Shown here: piece after piece, positions 24,431-36,434 of the stretch
Layout of the letters: each line of letters starts with the position of its first letter
Numbering within the stretch: position 1 is the stretch's first letter
NCBI GenBank assembly: GCA_947069175.1
Contig: CAMTDV010001633.1
Location: forward strand, 56,836,102-56,900,101
DNA: 64,000 bases
Reading direction: 5' to 3'
Source: Scalesia atractyloides
Lineage: Eukaryota > Streptophyta > Magnoliopsida > Asterales > Asteraceae
Notes under the pieces: model-generated
The model's database searches: none
What the model was told of the DNA's origin: nothing
What the model saw: the letters and a program-made list of their open reading frames with translations, nothing else
Translations under genes and position numbers: made by a program

Positions 24431-27400
24431 ATTTTACTTATGTAAAAATCTTAGTGAAACTAAGATTCTCATCGGAACCTATCATCATGATTGAAACCCT
24501 ATCAAAATTGTAAGGTAAGCCCTTCTACATCAGCATATAAACAAAATATGAATGGCCTCTTGTACGCTTACACTTTATCCCATTACATTTAATTGTAAAA
24601 CTCCTTTGACCTCGTTACTCTGTCACGTGGCTAATCATCAGTCTAACCTGATTTGTATCAAAGCATATCTAACTCTGCATACGAATTTCCCCAAAACGAT
24701 TCCATCATCTCAAGAACATTGCAAGACGGAGATGCAAGTTAGTCAACACCCTCGATGACCTACATAACAATTTTACCTTCTATATTGCTACAATCGTTAT
24801 TTCCTAAGTGAGCCTATTCCTCATCTTTTTCACTGGTAGAAATCGTACCACTTAATGTGGTAGCTAATTACTTTTGTCGACGGAGACAAAGCGCTAATTC
24901 CATTGTTGGGGACACACTACATCTTTGAAACTCTATGCATAGACTCCCATCAAATTTGTGCTCTAATTTAAAAGACCTCGATAAACTCTTCCTTTTGATC
25001 CTTGGTGATCATTTCTTGAACTCTAAAGATGAGGATGCATTGTAATTGTAACCTTACCATTTTGAACATATTTTCACGTCCTTGTAATGAAACCTCTTGG
25101 CGATGTATGTGATGCTCCTAATTCATGTACACGTTTTTGTTCAATCTTTCAAACTTGATTGCATACATGTTCGAATAATTACACACTCAATTTAATACAT
25201 GGATGTTAGTGAATCTATTCTTATTCGCATACGGACAAGCTCGACGACGATGGAGAACGCTCCGACTAAACTGGAGCACTACGAATTCGACCAACCATTA
25301 CTTCTCTACGTAATTCTTATTACGTCAACACCTTCAATGTAATGCTTCCAACGACCGGTAGCGTCACTTTATGTCTATTTATATCGCTTGTGTGCGACCA
25401 ACTACATCCTCATCATCGGGTTTATTATTTTATCGGTGATTCCAAAACCATTATGTGAAACAGATTGATGACAACCACGTCTTGGTATGTTCTTCGCGTT
25501 TTATCTTGTTATGCTAAAATGAATATCATAGTTCTTGTCTAACCCTATTATACGCTAATCCTCACTTGGCTAAATCACACTCTACGAACGTTACACGAGG
25601 AGCAATGAGCAATACTTAAGTTCATCAAGTGCATGAGCATAAAAATAAAATTTCTATTTCCGCGAGGTATGCCGAGGTCAATACCATTTCCGTGTGAAAG
25701 CATCATATTTATGTGTATCTCCATCGACCTCTTTGTTCCATACTTACTCCTCTTTGACTGAAAATTGTTCGCCTGCTACAACCAACGACGACATAATCAA
25801 TATCAACCGAAAATTTTCCTTTCCCTCGGCATGAACGCGCAAGACACTAACATTCTGAAGTAAAAGGGTATAAGGCCTGACTTGAGTTTTCATCTAAAAA
25901 AAAGTTGATTTTACCTGAATCACTTGTTCCGATCAATTATTACTTCTTTCTCGAATCCTCACATACGAGGGCATCATCACTGTTCTTTGGTAGTGGTGAT
26001 TGTACCATTTCTGCTATCCATTAGTGATACCATATAACAACAAATCTCTCTTGCATTCACTTTAATTACTTTCATGACAGTTACTCTGAGTGAATTCTCG
26101 GTGGTACACCCAACACACATGATCCTAGGATTTGAGTATTTTGGCCTCTAACAAACTACCTTATCACAATTCCAGTTCGGTTCACTTCATCGACCCTTGT
26201 TTATGACGTATGACATTTGTATCCATTCGGGTAATCTCAAAGTATACATTAGATACACTTGCTTCATGAATTGTTGGTTATTTAATATTCAGACTCCATG
26301 ATAACTAAATACTACTTTGCTCAAGTCACTCAAATTCAAACGTGTTGAGCTCACCTAAACTATATTTGTGGAACAACCCCCCCGGGGCATACATGTTAAA
26401 CACATCCGTCAATGATATACCGATGTATGACATATTGGTGTTCCAACTCTTATGAGTGCCGCTCGTGCTTAACGTAACTTGTTAGCACACTCTTTATCAT
26501 CGACTTCCCATTAACTAAACTTATATTTCTATTAAGACCAAATAAATACAAAATGACATATATAAGTGTTTTCCTGGATAGCCTAATGTAAACTCTATTC
26601 GAAATCCATATGCAAGAATTCACTTCGTTACATCACGACCTCTTCAATCCATAGTGGCTTCACTTGTTAAAGTTCTGAACATTGGTGTCACCACCATGAC
26701 AATAGCCATACTTAGTTACTAAGCGGTGTGCTATTCTATCTTATTCGTGAAAAGGAAACTGAACCATAAGAATTTACTACCGTCTTGAAATTACGTCATC
26801 TCTTTACTTTCGTGTATACTTACGTTTTAACCGACTCCCTGTAACATTTGATAGTCACACTTATGTGCACCTACTCTTGCTAAAATCGATTTGTTGCTCT
26901 GACAGTTGACTATTCTATACCTATATATATAATCCCTTGTAACTTGTTCGGATGAACAATCAAATCCCTTTTGTCATCAACTGTCATCTCGATCATGTAG
27001 TTTGATTTTATCTCACTCCGTTGTACCGTCATATGTTTTGACGCTCTCTTTAGCAATGAACTTGCAACCATGGTTCTAAAACATCATAATCTAAATTTTC
27101 GAGACGAAAATTCTTTCAACAAGGGGATGATGTGACACATGACATTTTTAGGTTAATTCCGTTAACACAAACTCAGTTATTTCAAACATTCATTTATGCA
27201 TTACACTTGATTAGGGTAATTTAAGTGTGTCGATTATTTCACAAATTCTCACGTAACGGTAATTCGTGGAATTACCAAGTCACACATGGGTTTGTACCCA
27301 AACGTCGATAAACAATAGGAACAGTATTCCTGAACAACTAAATAAAATAAATTATGTGAATTTATATGTATAAGACTTATGTGTTTATTTTTTGAACTTA

Positions 27401-27473
27401 CATGTTACCGCGTACGTTTACGCTTAACGTGCTATTGACGAACCCATAACTACAGTATAGAGTATACCTTAGC

Positions 27474-27512
27474 CTAAATTTCGAGGACGAAATTTCTGTA
27501 ACATGGGGAGAA
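27474..27512 (+). promoter_or_regulatory. Polypurine tract and hairpin before LTR 3 of D
   Basis: Same AAATTTCGAGGACGAAATTT inverted repeat and ACATGGGGAGAA tract as before LTR 2, directly abutting the LTR start at 27513. Confidence 0.85.
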
Positions 27513-30330
27513 TGTGACAACTCGTACCCTAATGATTGAAAGGGTTACACATTTTTAAAATATTTATTATTAGTAATTCAAATAAAAAAAACTTGCCGCG
27601 AGTGAAACATGTCATTTAATCGACAATCCTTGTCAAACGTATTTAATTTAGCACATATAGATGTATATATATATATAATTATTTTGTAAGCATGTACACA
27701 AAATACATTCCGAATATTCGTTCTAAGTGAATCTGGTAAAGGTATTTTTAACCGTTATAATATTTTGTTTAAACAATTTTAACAAGCGGGTTCATTTTGA
27801 GTGAGAAAGTAAAACACGGTTCGTATGCGTGGGTTAAGCCCAACCCACCTACCCAAACCCTAGGTATTTAAACACCTTATTATCTTTATCTCTTCATTTT
27901 CTCATCTCTTTCAAAAACGCTAGCCCCCATTACCTCTTTTCTTTTTCTCTACACTAAAAACACACATAACTCAAACTCGGTTACATTCAGTAGTTTTAGA
28001 GAGAATCTCGAGGGAGATAGGGCTCCAGTGATCGCGGAAAAGGGTGTGGAGGCGTCTGGTGGTTCACGCAGCAGTGGTGAGAGCCGCACTCAGTTTCGGT
28101 AGTGGCTGGGGGTGGTGATGTTTTAGCTTTCAGATGCTGGTTCGTGGCAGAGGATCCAACTTTTGGAATTGGTTATCGAACAGGAGCATTATTGGACGGA
28201 ATTGCTGACCTAAGGCTTCGACCAGCGACGAAAATGGTGATTTAGGGCCTCGACTTGTGCTAGTAATCCATGAAACTCATTTAATTTAATCTGTTATGGT
28301 GGTCTTCCGAGGCAAGCCCCACTGCAAAACTCGCTGGAGCACCGCGGCTCAGCCGTCCCTCAATGGCGGCCGTAGTTTAGCAACAACAGTGGCAGATTCT
28401 TGATGTTTAGGGCACGATTAGGGTAAGTATGAAGGTGTAGGGTTTCGTTTTTCTTTCTTATCAGATTAGATCTAACAACTCTATGTGGACGTTTTTCCCC
28501 TCGTCAAGTAGTGACAGTTAGCGGTGGTGGCAGAGCCGGTGGTGTGGTTGGTGATATTTGAGGATTGAGTTTTGGTTTGCTAGGCACAAGAAAGTGGCGG
28601 GTCAAAGCTGGTCAAACTTCGGGTCAGTGGGTCACAGACGGTCAATTGGTCAAGCACGGTTAACTTGCCAGTTCTGGTCAACGCTCGGGTCTTGGTGTCC
28701 AAGTCAGATTCGACTGAAGATGGTATTACGCTTATGTAAATAATATTTGTGTATATGTATTTGTTGTAAAAATATGTAATCTTGTGTATCGATCTGAGCT
28801 CTAGCGAACCCGACCCGATTAATAAGTTTGTATAATAATATATGGAAATTTAAACGAGATATTCGGTTGTAATTATACTTGTACGTGTATGATAATAGAT
28901 AATATTATTCGGGATATTGTCACATTATCCGTATGAAATAAAATAATATAAATATATAACGATAATGATTTTAACAATTATAAATGATGCGCTAGTGTGT
29001 CCTTGACTCGTTACTATTGCTATACATGTCATATACTTTACCAGAACTTATAGAAGTCTACTTTATGTAAATTGATTGTTTATATGTATGACTATTATTC
29101 TGAAAACCATATTATATTGGACATTTTACAACGTGTGCTATTCTAATACAGATACACAGTTGATAACACATTGACACGATTTTTTAAATATATTTAAGTA
29201 TATATTTAATTAGTCAAGAACTAAGTTGTTCTTAAGGCATAGTACATACATGAAACGTATGTGGAATTAAACAAACTTATGAATTCTGTTTACATCGCGG
29301 CAATAACCTTACCAGCGGGTCGCACGTCTAGCGATTCGGTAGAGCTCGATCACACGTGAAACAACTTAACTCTAGTATTGGTTACTTATGATGTGCTAAT
29401 AATATTAGGGATGTCTTGGTGAATATCGCCATGCTATGCCAGTTCGCTTCGCTAACACATAGTACTTTTGGATATAACAAGCATTCTAAGGTGAGTTCAC
29501 GGCCCCTACTCTTTTAAATGTTTTTAAACCACACGGGGAGAAAGCATGCACCATAATACGATAAAGTAATGTCATAACGTTGCGGTAAGGTAACGTCACA
29601 ACTGTTAGAGTTTTTTTATATTAGTTATGGTCACAAAGTAGCATTTATCACATGTCAGTCCCCTTAAAACTTATGATGCCGTAGTATTGGATTATAGCGA
29701 GGGAATTTTTAGTAGTACTACTGGGCCCGACAAGCCCCACTCGAGCTGGTCGCGCCAGCTAGACCGAACGTTGAAGGTCACGAGTGTAGAATTTGCCTAA
29801 CACTTAGCCATGGTTGGTGATAGACCTGGCACAACAGGGGCAACAACGTCAGCTTTGGATCGAACTCTTTGTTGACATGACTTAGGTTAGCTACCTACAG
29901 ATATAACAAGTAACTGCTAAACACTTCAACTTACTGTTTCGGGTTTGAAACAGTGGAAACTCTTGAGAAACAACTTTCTTATAACTATAACCTAAAACCT
30001 GTGAACTCACTCATCATTATGTGTTGACACTTGTTCTTACATGTCTTTCTCAGGTTGCTAAGGTAGCATACATAAGGACTAGGATGCATTATGGAGTCGC
30101 ATTGATTTCATCAAATATTTAGACACAACTTTAAATTACATTAACTATTTTGGTTTTGTAATTGTTACGCTTCCGCAACTCAATTCTATAAACAATATTT
30201 TCTCATTAATGAGTAAACATGAATATTTTTAAACTCATATAGTGGTCGTTCAGTATGACTAATGACCGTGATCCTGGTTTGTCACGCACTTCGCGGTAGA
30301 ACTCCGCACGTGGAATTTGAGGGTGTGACA
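27513..30330 (+). repeat. Array D LTR 3
   Basis: 2818 bp, TGTGACAACTCG to GGGTGTGACA, followed by the ATATG target duplication. It lacks the TTTTGAC stretch found near the start of LTRs 1 and 2 and carries its own substitutions. The three LTRs are therefore separate copies and not an assembly echo. Confidence 0.95.
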
Positions 30331-30335
30331 ATATG
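30331..30335. repeat. Target-site duplication ATATG (right) of array D
   Basis: Matches 11269-11273. The LTR sequence of element C resumes directly after it. Confidence 0.95.
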
Positions 30336-30428
30336 TGTAATGTTTAAAACTTGAAATAGTGTAGCAAAATTTCTGGGACTAAATTGTAATTTACTGAAAG
30401 ATAAAAATGTGAAAAAGAATCAAAAATG

Positions 30429-30506
30429 GTTAGCCGGGACTCGAACCCGTGACCTAACCCGGTTCGGGAAACTAACGAAACAACAAGAACCAGTCAGGCT
30501 AGAGCC
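30429..30506 (-). repeat. tRNA-like module 1 in 5' LTR of C
   Basis: On the minus strand this has an A-box-like TAGCCTGACTGG and, about 45 bases on, a perfect B box GGTTCGAGTCC flanked by CGGG/CCCG pairing. The order and spacing mimic a tRNA gene. The acceptor stem does not pair, so it is not a functional tRNA gene. The 3' LTR copy (38779-38856) has TCAAACCC in place of TCGAACCC. Confidence 0.65.
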
Positions 30507-30665
30507 CTCATCCGTTATAACCTGAGAACGAATAAGTAATATACGCAAACTAAAATTAAACTAGCTTCCTCCTTGCCGCTCAAAACACATTTAAAAGACA
30601 ACCCTTTGGTTTTCCGGCGATTTAATCACAGACCTATCAGGAACCATCGGTTTCACCCGTTCGCT

Positions 30666-30673
30666 TATAAATA
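30666..30673 (+). promoter_or_regulatory. LTR TATA box of element C (5' copy)
   Basis: TATAAATA followed by ACCTCCCATACTCAC, a pyrimidine-rich start region. The 3' LTR has the same box at 39016-39023. This is the likely Pol II promoter of the LTR. Confidence 0.65.
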
Positions 30674-31010
30674 ACCTCCCATACTCACACTCGCATCCCT
30701 CTCTCATTGTCCGAGAACTCGTTGCCACCGTTTAAGCGTGTCGGAATCCTATTCCCTCTCGCCGGAGGAACCTGCAAGTCGTCGGAATCTGGCCGGAGTT
30801 TGACGAAGAAAACAAATCAACGCCGGAGATCACGTCGGAATTCATCCACCACTCGGTATACCTCTCAAAAACTAATATGCTTTTATACTGTTACACATCT
30901 ATACACACATAACTAAATATACACATACTTTGCGTATTTTTTAAAAAGATGAAGAAGATGATCTTGGTCGATATTTAAAATTTATAAGAACTGAATTAAA
31001 ACACCAAACT

Positions 31011-31079
31011 GGACATCAGTCCAGTGGTGTTGATCCAGTTTGATGAACAAAGGAACTCGGGTTCGAAACCCGGTTCCCT
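31011..31079 (+). repeat. tRNA-like module 2 in 5' LTR of C
   Basis: A-box-like CCAGTGGTGTTGATCC, then B box GGTTCGAAACC inside an extended hairpin GGAAC-T-CGGG / CCCG-GTTCC. It lacks a proper anticodon arm and acceptor stem. Counterpart in the 3' LTR at 39361-39428, with GGTTTGAAACC. Confidence 0.65.
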
Positions 31080-31180
31080 AACTCTTCCCACAACATTTTC
31101 TTTTTTTCTGTTTTGTTAAACCCAGAATATGGAACTCGGTAAACAACATACATATATAACTAAATCCAGTAATCTTACCG

Positions 31181-31256
31181 GGTTAGACACGCAATCCAGT
31201 GGTAGGACTGCGTGCACATAAGCTTGAGGTCTCGAGTTCGATCCCGGTTCCGCACG
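31181..31256 (+). repeat. tRNA-like module 3 in 5' LTR of C
   Basis: A 76-base stretch with A-box-like CCAGTGGTAGGACTG and B box AGTTCGATCCC ending near TTCCGCACG. A strong inverted repeat CACGCARTCCA / TGGACTGCGTG (perfect in the 3' LTR copy, 39529-39604) surrounds the A box. The ends do not form an acceptor stem, so this is a tRNA-derived remnant or SINE-like piece. Confidence 0.65.
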
Positions 31257-31402
31257 ATTATGTCCGTTCAGGCCTGTTCTAGGCAGGCCTTTGGGCCAGT
31301 ATTTACTTTTTGTTGGTTTTGGTTCTTTTTGGGCTTCCTCTTTGGGCCAGTTTTCATTTTGGGCCTTCTCCTTTTAGGCTGAATTGTATTGAAATCTGTT
31401 TG

Positions 31403-31485
31403 TTATTATTATTATTATTATTATATTATTATTATAATATTATTATTATTAATCTTATCATTTTAATTTAATCCTATTATTGTCA

Positions 31486-31515
<30 letters not shown>
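31403..31515. repeat. (ATT)n microsatellites in 5' LTR of C
   Basis: Two ATT/TTA blocks around 31403-31453 and 31485-31515. The 3' LTR has a shorter, different version with GTT repeats at about 39765-39805. Confidence 0.9.
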
Positions 31516-31516
<1 letters not shown>

Positions 31517-32468
31517 TTTAATACGATTACCATAAACCTTTAATTACAAGATTGTGTTATCATTAGGATTTTTACCAAACTTCCTAACTTACCATCATAA
31601 CTCTATCTAAAGCATAGCTAACTGAGTTAGAATAACTAATTTATAAACATCGCATAACAAGTTAGTACAATCCAAATCAATAACGAGTTCGTCATTTAAT
31701 TATTAGGTTAACCATTTCATTCTCTTGGGACGTTCCATTCCTTACTCGTGCGTTATTTCCAGAAATCAACTACGCAACCAAAGGTGAGTATACTTGATTC
31801 CCTTTTTGTGATTAAACACTTTGGGTGCAACATGTATTTGTATCAAAACACGCCATCACATGAGACTTATTTATTCACGCTCAATCGGTATCTTTAAACA
31901 TGAAAACATGTGATACTTGTTAATCTTATATGCTATGTAAACACTTCATGTCTATATGCTCATTAACTTTGCTAGCCTACCTTAACAATTATAGTGCTAT
32001 AGGATTAACGCACCGCCCTTGAGTCTTGGGGTATTGTTAAGTAAAACATATTAACCTCCCATGAGTCTTGGGGAAAGGCACATTGCGTTGGAAACTTGGA
32101 TTTGACATATAGTGACAGCGTTTCAACATATTAGTTATGTTATCATGTTGGATATGAGCATTTAAACATTTTTTTTCTATTATGCTATGTATCAAATCTG
32201 TATACTCGCCAACCTGTGTTGATTTTTATTTTAATACATGTTGCAGGTACAGTCAAGTTGAAGATGAAACAAGCTAGGATGGCCTAGAAACTCATCTTAT
32301 AATAAATTTTGCTTGGAATTTTATGTTATGTTTATTTGGAACATGTATGAACTTTAGACAATTTATGGAATGGAATTTAATTATATTGCCACATTTAGTG
32401 TTATGATGTTTTGAGCAATTTGTTCATCTCATCCCGATGTTTCCGCCATCGGTTGGGGTGTGACTGAT

Positions 32469-32481
32469 TGGTATCAGTGCC
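32469..32481 (+). promoter_or_regulatory. Primer binding site of element C
   Basis: TGGTATCAGTGCC, one mismatch from the initiator-Met tRNA complement, three bases after the LTR end. Confidence 0.9.
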
Positions 32482-33438
32482 GTAACTATAGGGAATTAGG
32501 AAAAGTAGGAATACTTTGCCTAGTCTATAGTTTGGAGCTTTCTCACTATGTGTTATTTAAAACTACTTCCATTCTATCTTATTTGCTTCTCCCTATTCTT
32601 CTTGGACTCTTAATATACGTGCCTTTCCTAAGGCTAACACAATACACATTTGGAGGCTTGAAGACACTCTTATAACTCAATCGAAACGATTCACCAAAAT
32701 AGGGGTGATTCCCACATTTGGTGATGACTTTCATTCAACGATACTTTGAATTTTGCACGAAATTTACCCTCAAGTTAGGAGTGGTATCCAAACCTTGAAG
32801 GAAATTTCCACTTCATACTCTAGTGGACCTTTATCTTTTGATAAGTACTAACCACGTTAGGGTACGATGTTATTGAGTTAGATGTGAAACTCATATCTTA
32901 ATAACTAGTCCCACTCCTCGATTTTCAATCTCGCCATAGTTTCGATTTTCCCAATCGATTAAGGACGTGTAGTAACTGGAAGGACAAACATCGTTAGTCG
33001 CTCCTCGATGAGAGTGTTTGTCTACTAGGCCAAAGCACGTTCCTTAATTCGAAAAGGATTTCGATTTACTTTGGAATAGTCTTATGTTACGTTCCGTGCC
33101 AATCCATGTTTTACGTTAAATCCTTTATGCTATCTCAATTTTAATGTGTTTTATATTTGAGGGTATCCTTTCATTTCAAGCTAGGAGACACGAATCACGT
33201 TATCTTCGCAATCTAAAACAATTAATAATAATCTCTCGTGAACAAACTAAATTTACGATGCTTTCATTATCTACATTACAATTCGTGAAATTCATGATCA
33301 TGTTATGTGAAACAAATTGAAACTTTTGTACGCTATGTGACACTATATGCTATGTGATGCATTCATGAAAACAATTTATTTAAACAAAACATTATGATCA
33401 AAGTCACATCCATCTTTTGTTTCTTTTTGATTCCTTAG
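32482..33438 (+). other. Leader of element C, no gene seen
   Basis: About 950 bp of untranslated leader between the primer site and the gag ATG at 33439. The open frame at 32460-32675 overlaps the primer site and has no domain. No palindrome array of the copia type is present here. Confidence 0.6.
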
Positions 33439-34600
33439 ATGTCTTCCCATCATCGCTCCAACTCCACCAAGAGGTCAAAGACCAACTCTAAAAAGAAGAT
33501 GATGACCTTCATGGCTAACCAAATTAGTCGTATTGTCCCCAAGATCGTCACTGAAATCCAAGCTTCGAACACTCCCAACTCCTCTGCTGACTCGAAGGCA
33601 TTCAACCCAAGCCTGTAACCTTCAGCTATAAGCACTTTGCTTCTTGCAACCCTAAACCCTTCACTGGAAAGGATGGGGTGACTGCTATGCTTGAATGGTT
33701 CGATAGCATAGAAGTTACCTTCATCGATAGCGAATGCCCTGAAGAGCTTAAAACACGTAGTGCTACTGGGGTATTCAAAGATAGGGCCTTGGAATGGTGG
33801 ACCAATGAAAGGAACATACGTTCGATTGAGGAATCATATGCGTTACCTTGGGAGGAAGTGAAACAACTTATGATGGAGGAATTCTGCCCTCCTCATGAAC
33901 AACAAAAACTTGAGGACGAATTTTGGGCCCTTAAGCAAATTGATGATGACAATTTAGCCTATACCACTCACTTCAAACAGCTGAGCTTCGTAGTGCCACA
34001 TCTTGTGTCAATTCCTGAGCACAAGATTCGAAAGTACATTCATGGTTTACCTCCAAGCATGCGTGATACCATTGAAGCAGCCAAGCTTGACAACATCGAG
34101 GCAGTGTATCGTTTAGCAGCTAGCCTGAACAATAATCGCGTTCACGAAAAACAAGTTGCAACCCCTGTTCCTTCCAAACCAGCCATCAACTCACCCAACA
34201 ATCGAGTAGTAGCAAGGGCAAGAAACGAAAGTTTCAAAACTTGGCTGGAAAGCGATTGTACCAGCTACGAACCCAAACCCTACTCCAACTGAAAACACCA
34301 AGAAGCCATATATTGGGATACATCCTGAGTGCACCTTTTGCAACTATCATCACCCTACCACCTCAAAATGTCGTCATTGTACTACTTGCAATCGTTTTGG
34401 CCACACTGCACCCTATTGTCGCAACAACATTAAGCCACAAGTTCAACAACCACCCCAAAACCCTAAACCAGCAACCAATGTTAGAGCTTGTTACAAGTGT
34501 GGGGATACTACGCATCTTCGTCCTCAATGTCCTCAGATAAATCAAGAGCAACAACGTCAGTCAGTTCCACGAGGACGATCTTTCAACATCAATGCTAAAC
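33439..34600 (+). pseudogene. Element C gag
   Basis: Gag forms the particle shell and binds element RNA. The start ATG at 33439 begins MSSHHRSNSTKR. A frame break near 33615 separates this from the main block (33678-34292), which has the retrotransposon-gag signature: MLEWFDSIEVTF, ALEWWTNE, WEEVKQLMMEEFCP, KLEDEFWALKQ and RKYIHGLPPSMRD. Another break near 34250 precedes the nucleocapsid part, where two zinc knuckles can be read, CTTCNRFGHTAPYC and CYKCGDTTHLRPQC. With two or more frameshifts it cannot give a full protein. Confidence 0.9.
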
Positions 34601-34620
34601 AGGCGCAAAACGACAATGAA

Positions 34621-35098
34621 GTCGTTAATGGTACGTTTCTCGTTAATAATCTTTATGCTTTGATATTATTTGATACTGGTGCGGATAAAAGCTTTGTGTC
34701 TGTTGAATTTGAATCTTCGCTAAATTGTACACGCTCTAAGCTACCTAAGTCGTTCACAGTCGAAGTTGCCAATGGCAAGTCCATTTCAATCGATTCTATT
34801 GTTCGTGATTGCCTTCTTACTCTTAACGAACATGTCTTTACTATCGACCTTATACCCATGCAATTGGGTAGTTTTGATGTCATAGTAGGCATGGATTGGC
34901 TTCGTAAGAACCATGCTGAAATCGCTTGCCACGAAAAGTACGTTCGTTTTCCCCTTCCATCTGGCGATCTATGGGGATCGACCTTCAAAAGGACTAAAGC
35001 TGATGTCATGCACACAAGCGAACAAGTACTTACACAAACCATACCTTGCCTTTCTGGCCTACATTGTAGAAGAAAAGGGAAAGGGAAAGAACGTAACT
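34621..35098 (+). pseudogene. Element C aspartic protease
   Basis: Retropepsin-type protease that would cleave the polyprotein. The frame 34660-35098 shows the catalytic motif ILFDTGADKSFVS, a flap-like KSISIDSIVRDC segment, and FDVIVGMDWLRKNHAEI, the conserved second half of plant gypsy proteases. The frame then runs out of phase; the link to reverse transcriptase continues in the overlapping frame 34913-35446. Confidence 0.9.
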
Positions 35099-36434
35099 GA
35101 TGTTCCAGTGGTGTGTGATTTCCCTGACGTTTTTCCTGAAGATCTACCTGGTCTTCCTCCTGCTCGATCAGTCGACTTTCGTATCGATCTCGTACCTGGT
35201 TCAACTCCTGTTGCTAGGGCTCCTTATCGTCTTGCACCTTCTGAGATGCAAGAATTGTCAAGTCAACTGCAAGAACTCCTCGATAAGGGTTTCATTGGTC
35301 CAAGTACCTCACCTTGGGGTGCTCCTGCCCACTTTGTCAAAAAGAAAGATGGTTCGTTTCGCATGTGTATAGATTATCGTGAGCTTAACAAACTCAACAT
35401 CAAAAATCGTTATCCTCTCCCTCGTATCGATGATCTTTTAGATTAACTTCAAGTCGTAACTTGCTTTTCTAAAATCGATCTTCAATCTGGTTATCACCAA
35501 CTTCGTGTCCTCGAGGAAGACATTCCCAAAACAGCTTTTCGCACTCGATATGGACACTATGAGTTTGTGGTTTTGCCTTTTGGCTTGACCAACGCACCAG
35601 CTGTGTTCATGGATCTTATGAATCGTGTTTGTAAACCTTATTTGGATCGTTTAGTAATCGTCTTCATTGGTGACATCCTTATTTATTCAAACACTCAAGT
35701 TGATCATAAACGTCATTTACGTCTCATTGCTGAACTCCTTCGTACTGAATGCTTGTACGCAAAATTTTCAAAGTGCGAATTCTGGATCAAAGAAGTCCAA
35801 TTCCTTGGTCACGTTTTTAGTGAAAAAGGAATTCTTGTCGACCCTGCCAAGATCAAGGCTTTAAGAATTGGATCGCGCCTAAATCCCCATCCGAGATTCG
35901 TTCTTTCCTTGAATTGGCAGGTTACTATCGCCGATTCATCTCAAACTTTTCAAAAATTGCCGTCCCTCTTACTATGTTGACTCAAAAAGAGAAACCTTTC
36001 GTTTGGGGTCCTGAGCAAGAAGAATCATTTCAAACTCTTAAGGACATGCTTTGCAATGCTCCTATTCTTGCTCTTCCTGATGGTAACGATGATTTCGTAG
36101 TATATTACGATGCATCGAACCGTGGTCTTGGTTGCGTTCTCATGCAATGAGACAAGGTCATCGCTTATGCTTCTCGTCAACTCAAAACACATGAGAAGAA
36201 TTATACGACTCACGATCTCGAGCTTGGTGCAGTCGTTTTTGCGTTAAAGATTTGGCGACACTACCTATATGGTACCAAGTGTGTGGTTTACACTGACCAC
36301 AAGAGACTACAACACATCTTTAACCAAAAAGATCTAAACATGCGTCAGCGACGTTGGGTCGAATTGCTTAACGACTACGACTGCGATATTCGCTATCATC
36401 CTGGTAAAGCGAATGTTGCGGCCGATGCTTAGTC
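35099..36434 (+). pseudogene. Element C reverse transcriptase and RNase H
   Basis: Reads VCDFPDVFPEDLPGLPP, GFIGPSTSPWGAPAHFVKKKDG, CIDYRELNKLNIKNRYPLPRIDDLLD, then a TAA at 35444-35446. It continues in frame with CFSKIDLQSGYHQ (first catalytic Asp) and LPFGLTNAPAVFMDLMN. The active site reads VFIGDILIYS where VFIDDILIYS is expected, so one catalytic Asp is lost. After a frameshift near 35865 comes LAGYYRRFISNFSK and RNase H with YYDASNRGLGCVLMQ, a TGA at 36148-36150, then ASRQLKTHEKNY and YTDHKRLQHIF. A 2-bp loss disrupts the final VAADALSR. Confidence 0.93.

Larger units (their letters stand above)
22995..27512 (+). mobile_element. Array D internal region 2, non-coding
   Basis: 4518 bp with the same order of segments as internal region 1 but only one copy of the ~495-bp unit (25918-26412), which accounts for about 1.5 kb of size difference. 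The short open frames at 23177 and 23627 parallel those of unit 1 and show no known domain. Their conservation follows from recent duplication and is not evidence of coding. Confidence 0.9.
11274..30330 (+). mobile_element. Array D: LTR-internal-LTR-internal-LTR large non-coding retrotransposon
   Basis: Three direct LTRs (about 2.82-2.86 kb each) alternate with two internal regions (6017 and 4518 bp). Each internal region starts with a Met-tRNA primer site and ends with a polypurine tract. The whole is bounded by TGTGACA ends and a 5-bp ATATG target duplication. No gag or pol domain is recognisable in either internal region, so it fits the LARD class (large retrotransposon derivatives). Its TTTCGAGGACGAAA signature before the polypurine tract links it to chromoviruses. 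Unequal recombination between LTRs of one element explains the extra unit; transposition as a preformed tandem is the alternative. Confidence 0.93.
30336..32465 (+). repeat. 5' LTR of element C, second part
   Basis: Matches 38687-40818 of the 3' LTR. It contains three tRNA-like modules, a TATAAATA box (30666-30673) and (ATT)n tracts (31403-31515), and ends GGTTGGGGTGTGACT, where the last base is expected to be A. A 69-residue open frame at 30707 starts with TTG just after the TATA box and has no known domain. Confidence 0.93.

Noticed and set aside
11274..30330. Array D as an assembly duplication artefact
   Set aside because: The three LTRs and two internal regions carry distinct substitutions and indels (for example the CA/TA tract and the missing TTTTGAC in LTR 3), and the outer target duplication is perfect.
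31181..31256. Functional tRNA gene
   Set aside because: A and B boxes are present but acceptor and anticodon stems do not form; retained only as a tRNA-like module.
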